The notes below the pieces were generated by a model. That model was not told where the DNA came from and searched no databases. It saw only the letters and a list, made by a program, of their open reading frames with translations. Positions 43,001-55,000 of a stretch of 64,000 nucleotides of DNA are shown in pieces (the stretch's first letter is position 1; each line of letters begins with the position of its first letter). The translations under genes were made by a program, and so were the position numbers. The DNA comes from Xenorhabdus stockiae (GTDB taxonomy: Bacteria > Pseudomonadota > Gammaproteobacteria > Enterobacterales > Enterobacteriaceae): contig NZ_NJAJ01000007.1 of the NCBI RefSeq assembly GCF_002632825.1, positions 102,550-166,549 on the forward strand, read 5' to 3'.

Positions 43001-46000
43001 ATTTGCTCTGCCCCGGTGATGCCCTGCAAACGACCCAGCAGCACGGAGCCAAAAACCACATCATCGCGACCGCTGGTGTGTGCCAGCACTTGTGCCCAGG
43101 CAACATGGAACAGGACGCCGGGACTGACTTCCAGACGGCGGGCTTGTGAGCGGATAGCTTCTGCCAGATCGTTATCAAGTAAAACGCGGGCTTTGGCGAC
43201 GGGATTACTGTTATCCCGTGATTTATTATTATCAGGTGATGCACTGAGCTTCGGCATTTTAAGCACACCAAACGGTGTCGTAGGCTCGTCGATATCAGCC
43301 AGTTGTTCGCGGAAATAACTTTCGTATACTGAAACAGGCACATTCAACGTTTGAGCGATAAAATTACGGTAAGGCACAGAGGTAGGCAGAACATTGGCAT
43401 TTCCCTGTCGTATGCGGGCAATTTCGGCGAATATCAGATCGAGTGTCACATGGTCGCTGACCAGATGATGGAAACGCAGTGCCAGTAACCACTCATTCTG
43501 GGGGATATCGTGTGCTATATCAGCAGCGAATAACGGGGCACAGCTCAGGTCAATGCGATGCCAGCGCGGATCAGTATGGGCTTGTAATTGAGCAGCTATA
43601 TCACCCTTTGTTTCTGGTGCTAACTCGTTTATATTCCATTCTTTAATACACAATTTCGCCTGACGCCAGACTACCTGAACGGGTTGTGCCAGATCCTGCC
43701 AGTAAACCGAGGTGCGCAGAATATCGTGACGGTCGATTACCTGCTGCATGGCGCTCAGGAAACTATCAAGGTGAGTTCGGGTATCAAAGGCAATAAGGGT
43801 ATGTAATAAATAGTCATCACCCTGTGTCTGTAACAGATGATGGAACAGAATACCTTCCTGTAACGATGCCAGCGGATAGATATCCTGTACATTACCCGCT
43901 CCGCCGGAAACACTGGCGGTGATAGCGTCAATTTCTGACTGGGACAGTGAAACCAGCGGCAACATATCCGGTGTAATAGCCTTACAGTCATTTGGAATAA
44001 GGTTAGGTGGCACAACAAAAAATTCCGCATCACGCTGAGTGGCTGCTGCCATATCTGCAAGCACAGGAGTCGTGAACACACTGCGGACATCAAGTTGCCA
44101 GCCGTGGTTGTGCAGTTCTGCAATCAGGTTGATAATCATCAGCGAATGGCCGCCCAGCGCAAAGAAATTGTCATGGCGGCTGACCTTCTCCAGACCTAAT
44201 AGCTGTTGCCAGATCTGAGCCAGAGTTATTTCCACTTCGCCAATGGGCACTTGGTAGTCTTGTACTGCCAGAGCAGACAGATCAGGTGCAGGCAGTGCCT
44301 GACGATCCAGTTTGCCATTTGGCATCAGCGGGAATGTCTCAAGGATAATAAAAGCACTGGGCAGCATATATTCAGCAAGATGCTGAGCAAGTTGCTGACG
44401 GAGTTCTGCCGGAACCAATTCAGCTTTCGTTTCTGGTAACAATGTGGGTAACAAATAGGCGACGAGACGTTGCTGATGAGTCTCATCCATGTGGATCAGA
44501 ACTACGGCTTCACGCACACCGGAACACTGTCTGAGCCGTGCTTCAATTTCCCCCAGTTCAATGCGGAAGCCCCGCAGTTTGATTTGAAAATCATTGCGAC
44601 CAAGATATTCGATATTGCCGTCTGGCAACCAGCGCCCGAGATCGCCGGATTTGTACATACGCGCATCAGGTTCTGGAGAGAAAGGATCGAGCAGGAAACG
44701 CTCCCGCGTAAGTTCAGGCCGGTTAAGATAACCACGGGCTACACCGGCACCACCGATATAGATTTCGCCCACCCCCCCAAGCGGAGTAGGTTGGCCATAA
44801 GAGTCAAGAATATAGATTTGGGTGTTAGCAATAGGGTGACCAATCGGGATTTTTATTTCACCCTCACCGGCTTTTTCTGCCATGAGTGGTATTTCATAGG
44901 CGGTAGCAAATGTGGTGGTTTCCGTTGGCCCATAGGCATTAACTAAATGTTGAGGCTGATATTTCTCCCGGAAATGAATGGCAGTACGGCTGTCCGCTTG
45001 TTCACCACCGAACAGGAGATAGCGCAAACCTGATAAAGCAGGAGCAATCAGGCTGGCATACTGATTAAACAGTGTTGTAGTCAGGAACACAGCACTGGCT
45101 TTCCCTGATGACAGGCATTGACCAAACAGATCGGGCTGTAACAGGATTTTTTTCGGAATAAGCAGAATACGTGCCCCGTTAGCCAATCCTGACCAAACTT
45201 CCCATGTTACCGCATCAAATGACACGTTGGCACAGTGCGCAACGCAGTCACTTGGTCCGATATCAGCAACACCATTATTGAGAATCAGAGAAGTTACATT
45301 CCGGTGTTCGACCATGACGCCTTTCGGTTGACCCGTTGAACCCGACGTATAAATGACGTAAGCCAGATGGCGGGATGTCAGTCCTGATCCCTGAACATCA
45401 GGGTTGTGGACTGGAAACAAGGCTGAGCTGTCTGATTTATCATCCAGCAGGATCACGGGTAAAGTACTGTTAAGTTTGTCACACCACTGGATCTGGGTCA
45501 GCAAGGCGACCGGAGAAGCTTCCTCAAGCATATAGGCCAGCCGTTCAGCCGGAGAGTCCGGATCGAGTGGCAGATAAGCACCACCCGCTTTGAGAATAGC
45601 AAGCAGGGCGATAATCATCTCCGGACTACGTTCAGCACACAGGGCAACCCGATCATCAGGGCCTACTCCCAGCGCCAGTAAATGATGAGCCAATTGATTA
45701 GCTCGCTGGTTCAGTTCGTGATAACTCAGCGTCTGGTTTTCATAAACCACTGCAATAGCATCAGGACGCTGTAATACCTGTGCTTCAACAAGCTGGTGGA
45801 TAAGTGCATTTTGTGGGAAACCGGATTGGGTAGAACCGATCTGAATAGCATTGAAATCTACCAACAGTTGATGTCGTTCCGATTCTGGTAGCATGGGCAA
45901 AGTAGCAATACATTGTGTATCATCAGTGACCATTGCTGTGAGCACATTGACTAAATAGCCAGTCATGCGCTCAATGGTTGCGGAATCGAACAAATCCGCT

Positions 46001-49000
46001 GCATAAGTCAGTTCACCTGTCAGACCGCTTTCGTTTTCGGTCAGAGACAGGGTTAAATCAAAATGTGCGCTGGGGTGTGCCTGTTCTATTGGTGTACAGC
46101 GGATATCGGGCAGGTTTAATACCTGAGCAGGGGTGTTGTTTAAAGCCAGCATCACCTGAAATATCGGGCTGTAACTGAGATTGCGTGCCGGCTGCAAGGC
46201 TTCCACCACTTGTTCAAAAGGCAGATCCTGATTGGCATAGTCATCCAGCATCTGTTCACGGATCTGAACCAGCAGGTTAGTAATACTGTCGGAATCGCTT
46301 ATTTTGGTACGCAGGGCTAATGTATTGACAAAAAAGCCGATTAATCCTTCCAGTGTAGGGTGAGGCCGGTTGGCAACCGGTGTACCGATGACAATATCAT
46401 CCTGCCCACTCAGCCGGGCGAGGACAATACTCCATGCTGCCAGCAGAGTCATAAACAGGGTGCTGTTATGGCGCTGCCCCAGCTTCTTCAATGAAGCCAG
46501 TAGTTCGGCATCAAAATAAACAGGAACCCGCCCGCCGACGAACGATTGTACCGTCGGGCGGGGTCTGTCAGTCGGCAACGTTAATAAAGACGGAGCATCT
46601 TTAAGCCGGGAAGACCAGAAATCACGTTGTGCAGTCAGAGCCGATCCCTGCAACCAACCACGTTGCCAGACGGCATAATCGGCATACTGAATAGGTAATG
46701 GCAGTAACGGGTTTGCCTGATTTTCAAAAGCCGCATGATAGAGGACGCTCAGCTCACGCATTAGCACACCGACAGACCAGCCATCGGAAATAATATGGTG
46801 TTGGGTGAGCAGAAAGATATGTTCTTCATCAGCCAGTTGCAGCAAGTGAGCACGAATCAATGGACCCTGTGTGAAATCAAATGGCGTCAGGGTTTCAAAA
46901 GCGGTCAGTTCAGTGATACGGTCAGTTCTTTCTTCAGGCGCTAGCGGGCGTAGATCATGGTAAGAGAGCGTGAAACCGGTATCCGCCTGATCAATGTATT
47001 GGCAGGGATGACCTGCTACAGAGATAAAGCGGGTGCGCAGGCTTTCTTGCCGAGCCACCAGATTATTCAGTGCCTGACTCAGTGCGTGGTGACTGAGTTG
47101 CCCGCTGAGACGTAATGCTACGGGAATATGATAGGCCAGACTGGCGGCCTGATCGATTTGTGCCAGGAACCATAACCGTTGTTGTGCAAAAGAGAGTGGT
47201 AATGGCTGGTTTCTGTCAGCAACAGGGATCTCGATTTGGCTGGCTGTTGTAGTTTTGGTGAGCAGTTGTGCCAATTCAGCCAGAATTGGCTGATCAAAGA
47301 GTTGTTTTAATGACAGTGTTTTTGCCAATTCCTGACGAACGTATGCGACAAACTGAACTGCCAGCAGGGAATGCCCCCCCAGTTCAAAGAAATGGTCATA
47401 ACGCCCGACTTGCTGTATGCCGAGTAATTTCTGCCAAATCTGAGCCAAAGCGGTTTCCATTTCACTGATCGGTGCTTCATAATCACGGGTCACTATTGCT
47501 GTCAGATCAGGTACCGGAAGCGCCTGACGATCCAGTTTACCATTGGATGTCAGCGGGAAAGTTTCCAGCATGACAAAAGCACTGGGTAGCATATAGTCAG
47601 CAAGGTGTTGTGAGAGTTGCTGACGCAATTCAGCGGGTACTAACGATAGGCCATTGTGTGGTTGCAAATAAGCGACCAACTGTTTTTGCTTTGATTCGTC
47701 CTCACGGGCAATCACGACTGCTTCACGTACACCGTCACACTGTATCAGTTGTGCTTCAATTTCCCCCAGTTCAATGCGGAAGCCTCGGATTTTGACCTGA
47801 AAATCATTGCGACCGAGGTATTCGATATTACCATCAGCCAGCCAGCGTCCCAGATCCCCTGTTTTATACATGCGCGCATCAGGCTCTGAGGAGAAAGGGC
47901 ACTCAAGAAAACGCTCAGTAGTTAGCTCAGGCAGATTCAAATAACCGCGGGCAACACCGGCTCCGGCAATATAAATTTCTCCGGCAACGCCAACAGGAAC
48001 AGGCAGTCCTTTGGGATCAAGAATATAGATTTGGGCATTGGCAATCGGGCGGCCAATAGGAATAGAGCGAGTGATATCAATAGGGGATGTTATTACATAG
48101 GTAGCCGCAAACGTGGTGGTTTCCGTCGGACCATAGCCGTTAATCAGATAGGCAGGCTGAGATTCAGACGAGAATACCTGCCGGATCTTACCGGGATCGA
48201 GAACATCACCACCGACAAGTAGATAGCGTAACTGCCCGAACATCGGCATAAGAATATCAAGGTAGGCATTGAACAAACCGGCAGTCAGCCAAAGTGCGGT
48301 CACTTTCCCTTCAATGAGTGAATGACTGAAACGCACCGGATCCAGTAATACAGTCTGAGAAATGATATGTAAACATCCGCCATTCAGCAGGGCTGACCAG
48401 ATTTCCCATGTTGAGGCATCAAACGCAATATTGGCACAATGAGCAACACGGTCATCAGGGCCGATATCCGCAAAACTGTTATTGATAATAAGGTGGAGCA
48501 CACTACGATGCTCAACCATGACTCCTTTGGGTTGTCCGGTTGAGCCGGAGGTGTAAATCACATAGGCCAGATTTTTTGATGTCAGATGAACAGTGGGATT
48601 ATCGACCTGTTGTGTTATCAGGACGGTTTCCTGTTCATCCAATAATACGGTCGGAATGTGGTTTTCCGACAATTTATCCGCATGAGCGGTATGAGTCAGT
48701 ATGGCTACGGGAGCAGCATCCCTAAGCATATACTGCAATCTTTCCGTCGGATAAGCCGGATCAAGGGGTAAATATGCGCCTCCGGCCTTAAGAATGGCGA
48801 GCAAGCCAATAATCAGCAGAGGGCTGCGCTCGACACAAATCGCGACCCGATCATCGGGGCGTACACCTTGTGCAATCAGATGATGCGCCAGATAGTTAGC
48901 ACGTTGATTAAGTTTGTCATAGCTAAAGGAATTGCCTTCAAACACTATAGCGATGGTGTCGGGGCGATGTGCGGCCTGCTCCTCAAATAATTGATGGATT

Positions 49001-52000
49001 AAACCCGACTGGGCACTTTCTGTAGTCTGAGCTGCGTTGAAATCCACCAGTAATTGTTGCCGCTCTGTGGCAGGCAGGATGGATAACGTCTGAATAAGCT
49101 GCTGCGGATTGCGAGCCAGTGAGTCAGTTAAACTACGAAGGGCTGTTTCCAGATAAGTGGTAATGCGAGCCGGATCAATGCCTGCTCCTGTCAGCGCTGT
49201 CAGACGGAAGCCTGCTCCCGTATCATCCACGGATAGGGTGATTGGGTAATTTGTCCGCTCCTCCGCCGCGAGAATACGCATACCTAACTGAGGCATCTCA
49301 AAAATATCAGCTTCATTGAGCCGGGTATGGCGATAATTGAGTAGAGTACTAAACAGTGGCATTGGCTGCGCCACGCCGCTGCATTGCTGAGCCAGTGCCA
49401 GCGGTGCCTGTTCGTGCTCCAGTAAGATGGTCAGATTGCGATAGGTAGCCTGTACGGTATCCAGTACACTCTGGCCTGTCAGGGAAACCCGTACCGGCAG
49501 GGTATTGATAAACATACCCAGTGTTCGGGCTGTTCCTTTGCCACTCTGCAATCGGCCTAATAGCACTGAGCCGAATACAACATCATTACAGCCACTGGTT
49601 TGTGCCAGTACTTGTGCCCATGCGACATGAAACAGTACTCCGGGGCTGACGCCCAGACGACGAGCCTGATGGCGGATATTCTCCGCCAGAACCGGATCGA
49701 AAGAGAGGCGCGCTTCAGCAACAGGTTCATCATCCGATAGGGAAAGTACGCCAAAAGGTGCGGTGGGCGTGTCGATATCAGCAAGTTGTTCACGGAAATA
49801 GGCCTCGTGTACCGCTGGTGGCACGCTTAACGTCTGGGCGATAAAATTACGATAAGGCAGGGCGGCAGGTAATGTTTCAGGTTGTCCTTGTTGTTTCTGG
49901 ATAAGCTGTATCAGGGCAATTTCGTCGAAAATCAGCTCCAGTGTCATATGATCAGCGGTCATATGATGAAAATGCAGTGCCAGCAGCCAGTTATCCTGAA
50001 CCGGATCATAAGCGATATCTACCAAAAATAGTGGTGCATGGCTTAGCTTAAGACGGTGTTCACGCGGATTATTGAGCGCTCTTAGTTGGGCGGGAATATC
50101 ATCTGTTGTGGACGGAATGAACTCATTGATCGTCAGCCGTGCCTGACGCCAGACCACCTGAACCGGTTTGACCAGCCCCTGCCAGCAGGCGGCTGTACGC
50201 AGGATATCGTGGCGGTCGATAACATACTGAAAACCGGACAGGAAATCATCAAGGTATGCTCGGTTACTGAAAGTGAGCATACAATGGAGCAAATAAATAT
50301 CACCCTGTTCCTGTAATAGGTGGTGAAACAGGACGCCTTCCTGTAACGGTGCCAGTGGATAGATATCCTGTATATTGCTGGCTCCGCCGGGAGTGACTTC
50401 GACAATCGCATCAATTTCGGCTTGTGAAAGTGAAACCAGTGGCAGCATATCCGGTGTAATGGCTGTGCAATCAGCCGGAATAAGGTTAGGCGGAACAACA
50501 AACGTATCGGCATCACCCTCAATCGCCTGAGCCATGACCATCAGGACAGGCGCTGAGAACACACTGCGAACATCCAGTTTCCAGCCAAATTTGTACAGTC
50601 GTTCAATCAGACTGACAATCATCAGCGAATGACCGCCCAGTTCAAAGAAATGGTCATGGCGGCTGACCTGTTCTAACCCTAGCAGCTCCTGCCAGATGTG
50701 TGCCAGTGCGGTTTCTTTCTCCCCTATGGGAGCTTGATAACTGCGGGTTATCACTGTCGAAACATCAGGCTCAGGCAGTGCCTGACGATCAAGTTTTCCA
50801 TTAGGGGTTAACGGGAAGGTTTCCAACATAACAAAAGCACTGGGCAGCATATATTCAGCAAGGTGTTGAGCGAGTTGCTGGCGCAGTTCTAAAGGGGAGA
50901 GTTCAACACCCTTCTGTGGACATAAATAGGCGATCAGCCGTTTTTGTTCACCTGTTTTTTCCTCAATAGCCTGTTTATTAAAAGTATCTTCACGGGCGAT
51001 AACCACGGCTTCACTCACGCCGTGACATTGCATCAGTTGTGCTTCAATTTCCCCCAGTTCAATGCGGAAGCCGCGAATTTTGACCTGAAAATCATTACGT
51101 CCGAGGTATTCGATATTACCATCAGGCAACCAGCGCCCGAGATCACCGGTTTTGTACATGCGGGCATCGGGTTCTGAGGAGAAAGGATCGGCGGGGAAAC
51201 GTTCCATTGTCAGTTCTGGACGATTCAGATATCCCCGCGCTACACCCGCTCCGGCAATGTGGATCTCACCAACAGTTCCTATGGGGACAAGCTGAGCTGA
51301 TGGATCAAGAATGTAAATCCGGGTATTGGCGATCGGACGTCCGATATGGTTGTGAAAACCCGTTGCCCGATCCATACGTGTCCATGTTGAATAAACAGTC
51401 GTTTCAGAAGGGCCATATAGATTGCATATGTGCGGGATAGGGGTGTGTGCAAATAACTGGTTAACCACATGCGATTTCACGGCTTCACCGCCTAAATTGA
51501 CGGTTCGTATACTCATTGGCATAGCATTCGCTTCAATCAGTTGCGGGATAGCCGAGGGCACGGTATTGATCAGGCTGAGGTTCTGTTTTGTAGCGATAGA
51601 GCTTGTATTGATCAGCGACAACACATCAGGGACAAGATGCACTGTACCGCCAGAAAGCAGAGGTGTGAAACATTCGTATACAGATAGATCAAAATTCAGT
51701 GACGTGGAAAAAAGGGTGTGTGCCAGCTCTTGTTGGCTGAATGTTTTCCGCGCCCAGTTCAGGAAGTTGACGGTATTACGGTGTTCGATTGCCACACCTT
51801 TCGGCAGCCCGGTTGAACCGGAGGTGTAGATGACATAGGCCAGATGGCGTGAAGTCACTCCCCGTGACTGTGCGTCAAGGTTGTGTTCGGGCAGTTCTGC
51901 CAGAGAGGAGGAGCTGATATCAAGTATATTGTCGAGCAGAACAATTGGTGCAGTGCTGTGTAGCGTGCCAGCCAGTGTTGTCTGAGTCAGAATGGCCGTC

Positions 52001-55000
52001 GGAGCTGAGTCTTCCAGCATATAGGCCAGCCGTTCGGCAGGGTAAGCCGGATCGAAAGGGACATAAGCTGCGCCCGCTTTCAGAATAGCCAGTAAGCCCA
52101 CAATCATTTCGGGGCTGCGCTCGACGCAAATGGCAATTCGATCATCCGGTTTTATTCCCAGCTTAACCAGATAATGAGCCAGTTGGTTGGCATGACGGTT
52201 AAGTGCGCCATAGCTCAGGGTTTGTTGTTCGAAAACGACAGCGATAGCCGCCGGAGTCTGTGTCACCTGTTGTTCAAACAGTTCATGGATTAGGGCGGAT
52301 TGTGGACTGTTTACTTCTGGAAAAGAGTCTTGTGTGGCGTTGAAATCCACCAGCAACTGCTGCCGTTCTGCTGCGGACAGCATGGGTAAGTGCGTAATGG
52401 CTTGTGTTTCATCTTCTGCCATTGCTGTCAGTACATTGATGAGATAACCCACCATGCGTTCAGCGGTTGTGGCATCAAACAGATCAGCGGCATATTCCAG
52501 TCCGCCAGTCAGACCTGTATCACTTTCGGTCAGTAACAGCATTAAATCGAAGTGGGCACTATGACCCGTCTGCTCAAGCCGGGTGATTTGCAACTCGTGC
52601 GATGTCTGATCCTGAACCGGCGTATTATCCAGCGCCAGCATAACCTGAAAGATAGGGCTATAGCTGAGACTACGTTCAGGCTGTAAGGCTTCAACGACTT
52701 GTTCAAAAGGCAGATCCTGATGAGCGTAAGCAGCCAGTGCCTGCTCCCGCACTTGAGCCAGCAGGTCAGCGACAGAGAAATGATTATTGAGTTTGATCCG
52801 CAGGGCCAGTGTATTAACAAAAAATCCCATCAATCCTTCAAGCTCAGAGAGTGATCGATTGGCGATGGGGGTACCGATGACGACATCATCCTGACCACTC
52901 AGCCGCGACAACACGATACTCCAGCCAGCCAGAAGCGTCATAAAAAGGGTGGTATCGTGGCGTTTTCCGAGAGCCTGAAGTGATGCCAGCACCGTGTTAT
53001 CAAGCTGGAAAGGCACCTGACTGCCGATGTAGGACTGGATTGCCGGACGTGGCCGATCTGTCGGGAGTGACAGTAATACTGGTGCATTCTCAAGTTGTAT
53101 ACGCCAGAAATTTTGTTGGGCCGTGAAGATGTTTTCCTGTAACCATTCACGTTGCCAGACGGCATAGTCGGCGTATTGAATGGATAAGGGTGGCAAAGAA
53201 ATATCATGGCCGTTAAGTAATGCATGATAGATAATATCCAATTCACGCATGAATACACCGATAGACCAGCCATCAGTAATTATATGATGCAAAGTGATCA
53301 GTAACAGATGCTCTTCATCGGTCAGTTGCAGCAGGTGGCCACGAACAAGTGGCCCGTGGATAAAATCAAAGGTCGTCTGAGCTTCAAGGGTTGTAATCTC
53401 TTCAATTTGCTCAGTACGGAGCGCCGGATCTAAGCTGCGTAACTCATGGTAGGACAAGGTAAAGCCGATATCAGCATGATCGATATGCTGATAAGGCTGG
53501 TCTTCAACCAGTATAAATCGAGTGCGCAGGCTTTCATGGCGGGCAACCAGATAATTGAGTGTGCTGGTCAGGGTATGATGGTTAAGCCGACCTGTCAGAC
53601 GCAGTGCTACCGGAATATGGTAGGCCCGGCTGGCAGCCGAATCGAGCCGGTTCAGGAACCATAAGCGCTGCTGAGCAAAGGACAGCGGTAGTGGCTGACT
53701 GCGATCAGTCGAGGGGATAACGGCCTGCGTGGATACTGCTGCTTCAGTAATAACCTGAGCCAACTCCATCAGGGCAGGTCGGCTAAAAATCTGTTGCAGA
53801 GGAAGTTCTCGTCCCATGATCCGACGTATACGGGCAGTCATCTGGACAGCCAGAAGAGAGTCACCACCCAATTCAAAGAAATGGTCACGGCGACCAACCT
53901 GTTCTAATCCTAATAAACTTTGCCAGATTTGCGCTAAAGCCGTTTCTATTCTTCCTTGTGGTGCTTCATACTCATGCGTGACTACCGCAGATTGCTCAGG
54001 TAACGGCAAGGCACGGCGATCCAGTTTACCATTCGGGGTAAGAGGAAAAGCGGTAAGCACTACAAACGCACTGGGCAGCATATATTCTGTCAGATGTTCT
54101 GCCAGCTGGCGGCGCAGAACAGCCGGAACCAGTTCAACACCATTCTGCGGCAGTAAATAGGCGATTAGACGTTTATTTTCTGGTTCGTCTTCACGAAGGA
54201 GAACGACGGCTTCACGAACACCGTGGCACTGCTTAAGTCTGGCTTCAATTTCCCCCAGCTCAATGCGGAAGCCCCGTATCTTGTACTGAAAATCATTGCG
54301 GCCAAGATATTCAATATTACCATCCGGCAACCAGCGCCCTACATCCCCGGTTTTATACATGCGCTCAGCCGGATTACCGGAGAACGGATCGGGTAGGAAA
54401 CGTTCGGTAGTCAGCTCAGGGCGGTTCAGATAGCCACGGGCAACGCCTGCTCCTGCAATATAGAGTTCGCCTGCAATGCCCAGTGGCACAGGCTGACCAT
54501 AGGCATCAAGGATATAGATGCGTAAATCCTCCAGAGGCTGTCCAATCAGGCTGCCATGCCGTGCATGGATGTCCGCTTCCGTCAGTTCACGATAGGTAGC
54601 ATGTACGGTAATTTCCGTGATGCCATACATATTCACCAGACGGGTCTGTTCGGTAGGATTGCGGTCAACCCAAGGGGCAAGGGTGTGCAACTCTAATGCT
54701 TCACCGCCGAATATAATGCAGCGTAGTGTGTGATGCTCATGCGACATCATATCCTGAGCCGAAATCAACTGGCGGAAGGCACTTGGAGTCTGGTTCAGAA
54801 TAGTGACCTGCTTCCGGCAAAGCAGCTCATAGAACATCTGGGGCGATCGGGCACATTCAAGTGGAACAACAATCAGTCTGCCCCCGTAAGCCAGCGCTCC
54901 CCACAATTCCCATACTGAGAAGTCGAAAGCAAAGGAGTGAAACAGTGTCCAGACATCGTTGTTATTAAACCGGAAACGCGCCTGTGTTGCGGCCAGCAGG

